64,000 bases of DNA, taken from NCBI GenBank assembly GCA_039000515.1, contig JBCFYV010002255.1, positions 47,970,810 through 48,034,809 on the forward strand. Direction: 5' to 3'. Below are positions 13,701-25,100 of this stretch, one piece after another (within the stretch, counting starts at the first letter, position 1; every line of letters starts with the position of its first letter). The position numbers and the translations under genes are program-made. Origin of the DNA: Timema cristinae. Lineage: Eukaryota; Arthropoda; Insecta; Phasmatodea; Timematidae. The notes beneath the pieces are model-generated. The model ran no database searches. It was not told the DNA's origin and was given only the letters and a program-made list of their open reading frames with translations.

Positions 13701-15515
13701 TGTTCTGTAAGACTTGGTGCTTGTGACGTGTTAGAAGACCAGTGTATTCTGTAAGACTTGGTGCTTGTGACGTTTAGAAGACAGTGTTCTGTAAGACTGG
13801 TGCTTGTGACGTTAGAAGACCAGTGTTTCTGTAAGACTTGGTGCTTGTGACGTGTTAGAAGACAGTGTGTTCTGTAAGACTTGGTGCTTGTGACGTGTTA
13901 GAAGACCAGTGTTTTCTGTAAGACTTGGTGCTTGTGACGTGTTAGAAGACCAGTGTTTCCTGTAAGACTTGGTGCTTGTGACGTGTTAGAAGACCAGTGT
14001 TTCTGTAAGACTTGGTGCTTGTGACGAGTTAGAAGAACAGTGTGTTCTGTAAGACTGTTGTGGTGTGATGTTGGACTGGTGTGTGAGTAGAAGACCAGTG
14101 TATTCTGTAAGACTTGGTGCTTGTGACGTGTTTAGAAGACCAGTGTTGCCTGTAAGACTTGGTGCTTGTGACAGATGTTTAGAAGACCAGTGTTTCTGTA
14201 AGACTTGGTGCTTGTGACGTGTTAGAAGACAGTGATTCTGTAAGACTTGGTGCTTGTGACGTGTTAGAAGACCAGTGTATTCTGTAAGACTTGGTGCTTG
14301 TGACGTGTTAGAAGACAGTGTATTCTTAAGACTTGGTGCTTGTGACGTGTTAGAAGAACAGTGTATTCCTTAAGACTTGGTGCTTGTGACGTGTTAGAAG
14401 AACAGTGTATTCCTTAAGACTTGGTGCTTGTGACGTGTTAGAAGAACAGTGTATTCCTTAAGACTTGGTGCTTGTGACGTGTTAGAAGAACAGTGTATTC
14501 CTTAAGACTTGGTGCTTGTGACGTGTTAGAAGAACAGTGTATTCCTTAAGACTTGGTGCTTGTGACGTGTTAGAAGAACAGTGTATTCTTAAGACTTGGT
14601 GCTTGTGACGTGTTAGAAGACCAGTGTATTCTGTAAGACTTGGTGCTTGTGACGTGTTAGAAGAACAGTGTGTTCTGTAAGACTTGGTGCTTGTGACGTG
14701 TTAGAAGACCAGTGTATTCTGTAAGACTTGGTGCTTGTGACTGTTAGAAGACCAGTGTATTCTGTAAGACTTGGTGCTTGTGACGTGTTAGAAGACCAGT
14801 GTGTTCTGTAAGACTTGGTGCTTGTGACGGTTAGAAGACCAGTGTGTTCTGTAAGACTTGGTGCTTGTGACGTGTTAGAAGACCAGTGTATTCTGTAAGA
14901 CTTGGTGCTTGTGACGTGTTAGAAGACCAGTGTGTTCTGTAAGACTTGGTGCTTGTGACGTGTTAGAAGACCAGTGTGTTCTGTAAGACTTGGTGCTTGT
15001 GACGGTTAGAAGACCAGTGTATTCTGTAAGACTTGGTGCTTGTGACGTGTTAGAAGACCAGTGTGTTTCTGTAAGACTTGGTGCTTGTGACGGTTAGAAG
15101 ACCAGTGTGTCTGTAAGACTTGGTCCTTGTGACGTGTTAGAAGAACAGTGTGTTCTGTAAGACCTGGTCTTGTGACGTGTTAGAAGACCAGTGTGTTCTG
15201 TAAGACTGGTGCTTGTGACGTGTTAGAAGACAGTGTGTTCTGTAAGACTGGTCCTTGTGACGTGTTAGAAGAACAGTGTGTTCTGTAAGACCTGGTCTTG
15301 TGACGTGTTAGAAGACCAGTGTATTCTGTAAGACCTGGTCCTTGTGACGTGTTAGAAGAACAGTGTGTTCTGTAAGACTTGGTGCTTGTGACGTGTTAGA
15401 AGAACATGTGTTCTGTAAGACTTGGTGCTTGTGACGTGTTAGAAGACCAGTGTATTCTGTAAGACTTGGTCCTTGTGACGTGTTAGAAGACCAGTGTATT
15501 CTGTAAGACTGTGCT
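4783..15515. repeat. 10.7-kb minisatellite, 44-bp unit
   Basis: The unit CTGTAAGACTTGGTGCTTGT followed by GACGTGTTAGAAGACCAGTG and a variable 4-base link repeats head to tail for about 10.7 kb, or roughly 240 copies. Variable sites include GACGTG/GACGAG, GTGCTTG/GTCCTTG, GAAGACC/GAAGAAC and the link (TGTT, TATT, TACC, TGCC, TTTT). Neighbouring units share variants, so blocks of the array have been homogenised locally. Examples are the ATTCCTTAAG variant at about 14345-14590 and alternating GTCC/GTGC dimers near 4850-5300. The period is not a multiple of three and no coding frame runs through. Clusters of 1-3 base deletions appear near 7680-7740, 9285-9300, 13030-13070 and 14050-14090. Confidence 0.97.
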
Positions 15516-16232
15516 TGGTTGACCGACCGGTCGATATCCCAGTGACTCATGTTAGTTCTCCTGCCCTTTCTGCCACCAGACGGTTAAAACCCTCTGACCC
15601 TTACATCGTCCTGACCGCTATGACATCACAAGTAGTTAGGGCTATTTCACAACTAAACTTTTACATATTGTCAGTGGCAACTTCTAAGAGCGAGATAAAT
15701 TCACTGAACCCAGATATTTACTTATCATAGATTGGAGTATTAAGATTAATTACTTAATTAAAAATTACAATTCTTAATGAGTTATTTATGCGGTAAAATG
15801 GATGATTCCAAAACACATTTCTAAAACGCAATACTAAAAGTATTCCTCAATAAATACTAAGAAACCTGTAAATTTTCAGATTCTAGGACACACATTTCTC
15901 CCCCACCCCGTTTGAACGTTACCAAAAATGGTGTGCGTCTTAGAATCGCAGTTCTTTTTTTGACAATATTCTCGATGGCTTAGAAGACTATATTCTATGG
16001 GATTGTGACGATAAAGATGGCTCAGAAGAATCATTCTAATACTGATTCAGAAGGGAGTGAGGATAACACAACTAATGGTAAAAAAATATATTCAAATGTT
16101 GTTAGTAAATTTAATTCTATAGTAAAAATATTTCTTATAAATAGAGTATTTTAGATTTTTATTCTTATTTATTTTCTTAGAATCAAATATTTTTTCTGTT
16201 GGTGGTACTGAATAATTAAGGTGCGTCTTACA
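15516..16232. other. spacer after the large minisatellite
   Basis: A less AT-rich stretch at 15516-15700 carries a 78-codon open frame (15494-15730, plus) that begins inside the repeat, so it is probably not a gene. No family is recognised. Confidence 0.5.

Positions 16233-16299
<67 letters not shown>
16233..16299. repeat. (ATT)n microsatellite next to a SINE tail
   Basis: About 22 ATT units are followed directly by the SINE tail sequence at 16300. The simple repeat therefore probably grew from the SINE's 3' tail. Confidence 0.95.
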
Positions 16300-16515
16300 G
16301 CACCGCGTCTTACTACCCATTCGGGCTATACGCACTTACATTAATGTGTAATGGTAGGGTGATTGTGAGATGAAATGGAGGACCTACAGTTTAATGTGGA
16401 ATCCGAACCACGGTGGAGGCCTGGCATTCCCCACATTCACAAGATGTCTTGTCAGAGGTGGAGGAAGGGTTTGGTAATCAGATAAATCTGTGCCGGGACC
16501 GAGGATTGAACCCCG
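16300..16515 (-). repeat. SINE tail fragment plus a second tRNA-like stretch
   Basis: 16300-16333 matches the minus-strand SINE tail (CACCGCGTCTTACTACCC). The following 16350-16515 does not match that SINE body, but ends in GACCGAGGATTGAACCCCGG, an antisense B-box-like sequence. It may be a different SINE family or a recombinant copy. Confidence 0.5.
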
Positions 16516-18044
16516 GTTCTTACAATCGATGGCGTCTTTGAATCAAAGAAATATATTTGTGGTTTTTGTTTTGAACCAATTGTTGTCTTCGGAAACAAAT
16601 TATGAATCAAATAATATCTATTAAAACACGAGCTATGGCAGGCAGGACAATAGGTCCATGGGTCCGCGTTGTATCGCACCCACCGCTCTCAGAGCTCCTA
16701 CAGGGACGTTCTTGCATCCGGCCCTAGGACAATGGGGGTTAGGTGGTTATTGTTTGGAAATCCCTATGCTCCGAATGCAATGGATGCAGTCAGAACACTA
16801 TATATTCCGTTCACGATAAGTCTTTACCTGGATGACAGTTTGAAATTCATGTTTTTAGGTTTTGGTTGCCAACACTTGTAAAAGATCACACTTTTGTTAT
16901 AAATGTAAACATCTTTAATTACCTGTTATATATTACATTTAAAATGACGTAAACTTAAGTTTTCTCATACTATTTCATGTTTTTTAAATAATTTCTTTTG
17001 ATCCAACTCGAAACAATATTTTAAACATAATTAAAAGTTCTTTTTTTTTGTTTTTGAACGTTACTGATTTTGTGTAATATAGTGCACACATCATTATCTT
17101 TTAATGCAGCATCGTATTTACTTGGAAAAGAGAAAATTGTTGTCTTTTTTTACATACAATAAATGATTTTATGATTATTTTATCGTATTTTGAAATATTT
17201 AACCTAATAAAATATTTTCATCAACTGCGTGTCTGCATCATTGTAAAAAACATGTTTCCGTCATGTTCAACCACATGGTTTAGATTCGTTGGTCGCCATT
17301 TTGAAGCTATGTTTGTTACAAGTTTTTGTGAAAGTGGTGTGAATATTTTTTTAAAGTAGAATAAAACTATAAATAAACTTTGTGTCCGACCTCAAATAAA
17401 TATATAAATAATATTGACCTAAATTACTGTTGTTAACTATCACATTAATATATTACCATCTGTTTTCATTACAGTGATCCAAAGTGATGGATGTCAACTG
17501 TTGGCGTAGTGATATATTAGGGATTACTTCTAGTAACATTTCGAGCTGTCATCCAGGTAAACTTAGCTCGTGAATGGCTTATATGTGGATCAGTGGACAC
17601 AGACCTTAAACCACCTGATCTCTTTTATCTGTGAATCTGATAAATAGCCCACTGTTTACTTACTATCTATTTGACCAATAGTATAGTATATTAGTCACCG
17701 GGACTCAATGGAAGTTGCGTGCTTTCTATTAACCTCTAACTTTTATTGGTTGAATTATCCGGAAGAAACTAGCCTGTCAAACAAAATGGTTTATTGCCTT
17801 GAAAATGGTAGAGAGAAGACTAACTATATTACTAACAAAATCTTCATATTTCTGATTCTAACATGTTGAAGGTAATACTCACTTCACAATATAATTATGG
17901 AACGTAACCTCAGGGAGCTGGAAGCCCTATATCAAATTGTAATAATAAATACTAGGATATAGCCTACCTCTGTCATAAGTATCATTCCATAATCCATTAT
18001 AAGATTTCCTCCTGGGACATTAGGATGATTTCAAACCTCACTCG
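16516..18044. other. AT-rich non-coding stretch
   Basis: Short open frames here (60-75 codons) have no recognisable motif and AT-biased composition. Nothing further is seen. Confidence 0.5.
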
Positions 18045-18365
18045 CAAACCCTACCAACTATAATAAGCCTTGTTTGAAAGGAGTTGACATAGCTGTAGTT
18101 AGCGTTTATTGTTTAGTATACGAGTATAATACTACTGTACATCAGATGTTGTTAATATTATTTCCACTTTACACCAGACGATACTAGTTGTGTTAACATC
18201 GTATGAAGGGGGTTACACTTTGTCACACTAATACTATACCGTACCAAACAAGTTGTAGCTAGCATAGTTTAAAGTGGGTTGAATTTTTCACAACTAGCAC
18301 TAAACCAAATAATTTGCAGCTATCACGGTTTGAACAAGGTTGCATTTTGAAACATTCAACACCAA
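18045..18365. repeat. decayed tandem repeat, unit about 62 bp
   Basis: Related blocks follow one another, with anchors such as AACAAGTTGTAGCTAGCATAG (18246) and AATAATTTGCAGCTATCACG (18308). Each is followed by a GTTTRAA...GGTTG segment. Earlier units at about 18060-18240 are more diverged. About five units can be traced. Confidence 0.6.
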
Positions 18366-18989
18366 ATCACTTCATTTGTTTTTTATTTTAGGTTTTGACT
18401 GTAAGCTCACCCTTATTCCCCCAATAATAAAGGCGGATACGTAATAAATAATCAACAATAATAAAAAAAAGGAATAAATGCAGAGGAGCTGATAGGACAA
18501 TCGAAAGGCAAATATACAGAACTCTTGCATATCTGTCTTAAGCCTCCCCAAACCCACTCTACAAAGTATATGTTGCTCATAGGAACCTAGCAGAAGAAAA
18601 ACTTGAGAGAAACATTAGATTAAGTTCAGCAATGTTTTATTTATAAATAACAGATATGATAAATTTAAAAAAATATAATAATATGATATATATATATAAT
18701 AAGAAAAATGATTAATGCAATAGCCAGGGGTTCTAACAATAAGCCAATATTTTGGATAATAACAAATTATCCGTGCCCACAATGAACTTCATAACAAATC
18801 CTCTTAGTATTAATTTTAATATTCTGATGAGTGTCAATACTTGTCCATAATAAATACATTATAAGTCTGAAAATTCCTCAAAGAACTGAGTCCTCACGGA
18901 TAATAATACTAACAAACCTGTTAACGATTGCCAAGATAAAATATCTCGTGTCATACAGACTGCAAAAGTTAACATATAATAAAAATATA

Positions 18990-19128
18990 AACGGACTAAA
19001 GAGTGCATAAATTGCCGCCTCAAATCAGACGCACTATAAATATTTATAGATAATGACAACAATGACAGCCAAAGACTCATAATTGCAACAATTAACTTTT
19101 CACGTCAGACTGGCTATAAACTTTATAC

Positions 19129-19171
<43 letters not shown>

Positions 19172-19300
19172 AAAACCTAAAGACTGCCGTAATTAACGTC
19201 TCAGGTCAGATGCGCTAATAAATTTATACAAAAGAACAATAATAACAGTAAAAAATCTAATAAAAGCAATAATCAAATGTTTTAAGTCAGCGAGACTTGA
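18990..19300. repeat. decayed tandem repeat with embedded (AAT)n
   Basis: The motif TCAGACGCACTATAAA (about 19024) recurs in modified form near 19105, 19206 and 19287, at 80-100 bp spacing. An (AAT)n run lies at 19130-19169 between two units. Confidence 0.5.
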
Positions 19301-20321
19301 AATACAAATCTCTCTTACAGTTTTCTGGTTCTTATATAATAAAAAACCATTAAAACCTATGTCCAAAAGCGACTTTGCATTACAAACAATTATCTTAATA
19401 TAATATTTAAATTCATCGTTGTCTGATGGACTATTAAAAAAATAGTAATACTATTATTATTTTAACTACCATGTCTGAAAAGATCAGACGAATAACAAGT
19501 CATCCTTAAAAAAAAGGAAAATCTACAATATTGGAAGTCTACATTTAATATTTCTTATTTTGGCCGAAAAGAAATTTAGAATTATAAATGCCGAAACATA
19601 ATTTATACCTTACATAATTCTGAACAACAAAATGTGCGTATCTTGTCAAGAGTGATCTTCCAAATGTACTTGCACCGGTATATATCCGAGGAGAGTTGCT
19701 CAGAGAGGGGGGAAAGAGGGGAAACATAAACCAGGGAAAACACAGAAACAAAGGAGAGAGGGAAAGGGTAACGAGACTGGGGTAGAAGCATCGAGCGGCA
19801 CTGAGGAGGTTCCAGAACAAAATTATTAGATCACGCCACCTTCTCAAGCTGGTTCGTCATAGATTTTCCCGGCATGACCTGTGAAGTTTCATTGTTGAGG
19901 TGTCTCCAATCTTCGCTCAGCCAGTCCACGCGTAATGTTTATCGAGATATTTGGTCGCCGTGGTGAGAGTCGGCTAGGAAGGCACAACCACAGAATAGGG
20001 CCTATGTGAGTTTTACCCAATATCATCACAGGCGTCGTTGAAATAATAGTGTCCAGTTCTATTGTTTTGCTTTTGATCTTGTAGGTTTATGCAATAAACG
20101 CTACATGACATTGACACACACAAAAAAAGACAATCATCTCTTATATATATTCCTACTAGATCTAGGATGATTCCCTTAGCAAAGATAGGATATGACATCT
20201 ACCTCACAAGTTGCTGCAATTTGGTCTGTGTGTGTGTGAGGTCGTTAATTCCTCGGCGTTGTTTATCAAGTATTGTTAGGTGTTTTGTCTAACAATAGGT
20301 CCATTCATTTTGTCAATGAAT

Positions 20322-20890
20322 TTAGACCGTCAATGTTCCCTGTCCTCTGCCTCCTCCTTCAACTCCCAGAATGTTCTTCTTTTCTTCAAATAATCTAATA
20401 TTATAATCCTCCTTATTCCTAAGCTTCTCTTTCCCCTCAACCTTTCCTTCTATGACGTCACACAGAAGACAGTTCTTCCTATTATTGTGTCCAAACCAGT
20501 TTGTTTTGCTCCGGATAATCACATCCAATGGTTCTCTTCTCATCCACTCTTCTTTTCTTCATTTGTCCCTCTGTCTGTCCACCTGATCTTCTCAAGTCTT
20601 CTCCACCACATTTCAAAGCTCTCCAATCATTTCTTCTCCGTCTTCCTAAGAGTAAAGTTTCTGCTCCATACAGTGCGATGCTCCAAATGTATCAGTTAAT
20701 CAGTTTGTTCCTCAGTTCCAAACTCAACTTGTTGATCAGCAGTAACCTCTTACCGTTGAAAGCTTCATTGGCCATGGTGATCCTCGACCTAATTTCTTTA
20801 GTGCAGTAGGCATTCTTTGTCAGCATACTTCCCAGCTACTTGAACTACTCTATGTTTTCCAACTCCTGGTTTACAATTTGGATTTTCAGT
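20322..20890 (-). pseudogene. non-LTR retrotransposon (LINE), 3' end of the RT gene
   Basis: Read on the minus strand, three frames together give the C-terminal part of a LINE reverse-transcriptase protein. First comes a segment with RITMANEAFNGKRLL and KLSLELRNKLINTFG. Then an FEMW-type segment. Then SKTNWFGH and CDVIEGKVEGK (20322-20543), which matches the WxGH...DVIEGKxEGK pattern found after the RT domain in CR1/RTE/L2-like LINEs. The catalytic FADD-box region is missing. Several frameshifts and stops show a dead, 5'-truncated copy. The clade cannot be decided from this piece. Confidence 0.75.
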
Positions 20891-22080
20891 TGCTCTAATA
20901 TTTGAAATCAATACTTAAATAATGATGAGATTCTTTAAAAAAAAATACGGATCTTATTTTGTGATATATACATAATCATACTGATATTGCAAAATAATAT
21001 ATCATTATTTGCTGATTTTAATATCAGAAACACCAATTTAATTTTCTAATTTTTTGATTTGATAGAGTTGGCGACACTGGAGCTATGTCTAAAATATACT
21101 TGCAAAAATACTACATGATTGTTAGTGAAATTGTTGAAGTTTGGATGTTTTCAAACTGAATAGCACGTTAAAATATGTTATTTTACAATATTTTAGAAAA
21201 CATTTGTTTATATGAAATTTTGCCCGAAGCTTACAATCAATCTAGTTTTCAGCTATAGGATTATAATTAGCTAAAAATTTAAAACACTGAGACATTTGGG
21301 CCATGAGGGGCTTATTGACAACACTTGGCTCTAAATAGAAGACTAATATAAAACAAAGTGGTTAGTTCTACATATTTTCAAGATATTAAAATACATATAT
21401 TTATGTAAACACTTTCAAAAATGTTTAAACCCTAATTATAAATTTTATTTTGTTTTCAGTAATGTTGAGCCCACCACTTTGTGTGAAACAAATACAGTAT
21501 TAAACTATTAATTTATTTTAGAATTTGTTATGACTCAATTTGTCCAACCCTCATTACTGAACACAAGAGTCATACCTTACAAATAATGTTGTTAGTGTAG
21601 TAATAACATTAAAATTCTGATAACTAGGAACTTTCTAACATCGTGTTAGGGACATATGGCCGAACCCTGAGCACTTGGAAACCGGCTCAGACCTCTTTTA
21701 GAAGGGTAGGAGTCGCAAATGTGAGGATATACGTAGTCTTTTTTTTATGACAATTTTTTATAGTTATTCTATAAACTTCTGTGGCATATTGAAAGGCAAA
21801 GTAGTTACAGATAACTTTATGTCCACGCATTCAAGGTTATAACAAGTGACCACTCACTCCCTTGCAAATATTGAGTAACCTGTGTGGGTTTCTATTCTAT
21901 ACATCCGATTTCACTGGCTCATTTATCGCTCTTTCGAGGATAAATGGACTGACACGCTTAAGGTTATCATTGTCTTACATTTGAGCCATTAACAGGAAGC
22001 TGGGCTGGGGCCTAGGGTTCTCCGCAAAATAGGGTGAGACAACATTAGTAGCTGTTTCCACCTATTTTCATTATTACGCC
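20891..22080. other. AT-rich non-coding stretch
   Basis: Nothing recognisable: no repeat of note and no open frame above about 60 codons with a motif. Confidence 0.5.
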
Positions 22081-22640
22081 CTGTGAATGGCTTTGCAGGG
22101 AGATGCCAGCAGGGTTTGCAGTACGATGCTAGCGGACAGTAAGTTATCAGCTGTGATAATGGAGGTGGCCATGCCGTTTGGGGACAACCCACACAATACT
22201 CGGATAGTAGACCCAGGGAGATCCAAGTTGGTGCTATCCAATGAGGCCCTGTTAACTCCAAACAGGGAGCCCCACACGACGCTAGACATAACAACCTTCT
22301 CATGGGGCAGTGCCAGGAGAGAGGTCGTCGCAGCAAGTGGGTGTAGGAAAGTGCCAATTTTGCGTCCGGGCCCTCATGAACGCAACCGAGCTTTTCTCAA
22401 AGTAGGGTAACCGATTGTTTTCAGACTCAGGTCTCTTCTACTAAGATATTACAACTGGAGCAATCCTATGACAGGACTCAAGTGCAACGATATCCAATTA
22501 TTGATTAGGGAAAGTCATGTATGTAAGGTCGTCAACGTGGGGTCTAAAAGTTTCCGCACAAAACAAAACATCCTGTGCAGTAGCTTCCCCTTTAAGTCAC
22601 CTCTTACGACAAGCAGGAGATGTTAGGGAACAATTAAAAG
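22081..22640. other. GC-richer island, possible old transposable element
   Basis: Base composition jumps against the AT-rich surroundings. Overlapping open frames exist on both strands (22087-22410 plus, 107 aa; 21989-22357 minus, 122 aa), but neither matches a family I know. The sequence AGTCACCTCTTACGACAAGC at about 22595-22615 recalls a short motif I have seen widely in invertebrate repeats. That recollection could not be checked. Confidence 0.35.
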
Positions 22641-22757
22641 CCCTATTTTGCAGGAGATTCATATAATAAAACAAATGCAAGTACTTCATTCTTGAGGTTT
22701 GTTTTATTGTTGAAATTTCAAAAGCAAACGTGGACTTGTATTGGCAGCACGACAGCC

Positions 22758-22985
22758 GCGTTGCTACGGGCGTTGGCAATGTTGCTTCCACGCTGCTCAG
22801 TCACGCTGCTACGGGCGTTGGCAATGTTGCTTCCACGCTGCTCAGTCACGCTGCTACGGGCGTTGACAGTGTTACTTCCACGCTGCTCAGTCACGCTGCT
22901 ACGGGCGTTGACAGTGTTACTTCCACGCTGCTCAGCCGCGCTGCTAAGGGCGTTGGCAATGTTGCTTCCACGCTGCTCAGTCACT
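22758..22985. repeat. 45-bp minisatellite, five copies
   Basis: The unit GCTACGGGCGTTGGCAATGT followed by a TGCTTCCACGCTGCTCAGTCAC-type half repeats at 45-bp spacing. GGCAATGTTG and GACAGTGTTA variants alternate. The period is 15 codons, so plus frames read a repeated TGVGNVASTLLSHAA-like peptide (22730-23095). The opposite strand is also open. There is no start context or domain to support a real protein. Confidence 0.9.
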
Positions 22986-23385
22986 CTGCTAAATATTATT
23001 GTGGAACTGGATCCTTAAATCACTCGTTCTCTCAACATCACGAGTATTTTGTTATTCACACTAACTTTGTCCTGCTCTCAGAGGCGTCATTTTAAAGTAG
23101 AACATAAACCTCTTGGTTACTGGTTAATAAATATTTTCCAGAATAGATTTCTGGTGTAAATACGAAATCGATACTTTTTACTTGGGAACTGAGGGGTTCA
23201 AGTGTATTTAAATTAGGTTTGGACAAGGATAGAACTGTGATTACTAGAAGTGATAGAAATAGTTTATTTCGCAATAGTACAAAAAACGGGAGTAGCTGGA
23301 AGGGGGCTTCTCATCACACTACGTGAGATAGTATTGTGATGTTCCTTGATTTACCACACTGATATTATCAACAACTCTCAGATCC

Positions 23386-23634
23386 ACTCCAGTGGTGTAG
23401 TTAGCTAACGCGCTAGTTTACTGTTTAGCTCGACTGACAAGGATGTGGAGATCGAGTTTCTAATCTCACTCGGGTGAACTCGAGTAGTTTTTCCTAAATG
23501 GTTTTACACTCTACTTTCACGCAAATGCTGTTTCACTTCCTCTAACTTGAACCTTTCCAATTCCTAACCCATTAGAGTAATTAGTACTTAGTGGATTACC
23601 AAAACGGGTAGTAAGACGCGGTGCTAAAAAAAAA
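23386..23634 (+). repeat. tRNA-derived SINE, full-length copy 3
   Basis: This plus-strand member has an A-box (GTGGTGTAGTTAGCTAACGC at 23392-23411), a decayed B-box (AGATCGAGTTTCTAATCTC, about 23449-23467), the CACGCAAATG...CACTTCCTCTAA body and the tail GTAGTAAGACGCGGTGC followed by A8. With the minus-strand copy at 4338 it defines the family's two ends. Confidence 0.85.
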
Positions 23635-24057
23635 CCTACCCTCAAAAATTGCTTTAATCACTCTTTCCTTGTCTTATTGATTATAGGATTGACTATATGA
23701 AGGTTACCTAAGAAACAGTGAAGTTTTCCTGGCACTCAAACATATGAATAAATAGTTCGTTCTGTGTGTGCTAGCTGGCCGTGAAGGTCCGAGTATAGCG
23801 TAGAGTAGTTGAATGGAGCTTGTCTAAAAGGAGGGTTGGATCACATTATTCACTTCATCGAGTAATGCACTAGTAAAATACTGACGGTTTCTAATGCAGT
23901 TTACATCCAATCATTTTCTAAACATTTATGTTTTGCAGTAAGACAACACTTATTACTCCTTCCAAGTTAATTTCAAGAACTAATAAATGATGTATTTTGT
24001 AGGCTGCATTACTACTTATATGTTAAAATCTCATACTCCTCAAATAATTGTTGGTTA
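23635..24057. other. non-coding spacer
   Basis: Nothing recognisable is seen between the SINE and the microsatellite. Confidence 0.5.
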
Positions 24058-24059
24058 CC

Positions 24060-24117
<58 letters not shown>
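24058..24117. repeat. (TTA)n microsatellite
   Basis: About 19 uninterrupted TTA units. Confidence 0.97.
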
Positions 24118-24118
<1 letters not shown>

Positions 24119-24187
24119 ATAAATGCTTTCTAAACCAATAATCCTACAAGAGCAAGATTTACAGATTTATTTAACATACAGATAGTG

Positions 24188-24262
24188 CGACAGCTTAGCT
24201 CAATCGATAGCATGTTTTTATACTGATTTAGTACACTAGGTTCGATTCCTGACACCATGGAA
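24188..24262 (+). repeat. tRNA-like head of a second SINE family
   Basis: The A-box-like TAGCTCAATCGATAGCATG and the B-box AGGTTCGATTCCTG are about 35 bp apart, as in a tRNA. The acceptor ends do not pair, so this is a tRNA-derived pseudogene or SINE head rather than a working tRNA. Confidence 0.55.
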
Positions 24263-24479
24263 CTTTTATTTTTAGTGAAACATTTGTTTCTTCTTCTAAA
24301 CTGATGAGTTAATGGACTGGGAGTTTTAAGATAGTATCAAAGTAGTGTGCTGATTTTATCACTCGGTTCAGATAATGCACGTCATATACCTCAAATAAAT
24401 TTATAGAATAAAACCTTAGGATGCTACGTGTCTCTCTAAGTGAGATCGGTTATGCATTATTGAACAAAATAAGTCTATC

Positions 24480-25100
24480 ATACTACAATTTCCTTGGTTG
24501 ACATCCTAAAGAATAGAATTAGATACGGAATCAGTTGTTGATAAATTTCCGGCTGGTCCTTCACCAAGACTCACAACACAAAACATTATTAAGTCACGCT
24601 AAAACTTGCTTGGATAATATTCTACAAAAAAAAAAAAAAAAACACACACACATTTAAATCGGTTAAGTGGTTCCATAGATTTATACAAATATCTGGCTGA
24701 CGCTTCACCGGGGCTCACACCAAACCGTGTGATTATAATTATTACTCTAAAATTGCATGGTAAATACTCTACAGAATAATTAAAACTACACCATAGTAAT
24801 TGTGTGGTATCATAGATATAGACAAATATCCGGATGGCACTTCACCGGGATTCACACCAAAACACCCGGTTATAATTACTATACTAAAAAATGCCTGGAT
24901 AAATACAATAAAACTACCCCACAGTAATTGTGTTGTTCCATAAATGTAAACAAACATTCGGCTGGCCCTTCACCGGGACTCACACCGAAACACCTGATTA
25001 TACACAATGCTAAAACCTGCCTGGATATTGGTCCAGTACAAAAGTAAAAACTGCACCGCAGTTGGTTTAAATGGTTCCAGAGATAAATAAATCTGGCCGT
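24480..25100. repeat. decayed tandem repeat, unit about 130-145 bp
   Basis: The anchor CTTCACCGGGACTCACACC appears in modified form near 24560, 24705, 24840 and 24967. Each is preceded by a GGTTCCATAGATxTATACAAA-like segment and followed by a CTAAAA...TGCxTGGATAA segment. An A-rich/CA tract interrupts at 24626-24655. Divergence suggests an old array. Confidence 0.75.

Noticed and set aside
15308..15730. Open frames at the right edge of the 44-bp array
   Set aside because: They are the repeat unit read through plus a little flanking sequence, not a conserved protein.
19545..19847. 100-codon minus-strand ORF, hydrophobic
   Set aside because: No conserved motif; the composition comes from a purine/pyrimidine-skewed stretch.
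21989..22410. Opposing 107- and 122-codon ORFs in a GC-rich patch
   Set aside because: Neither shows a domain. GC-rich DNA lowers stop frequency in all frames.
24188..24262. Functional tRNA gene
   Set aside because: A- and B-box-like sequences are present, but the acceptor and anticodon stems do not pair properly.
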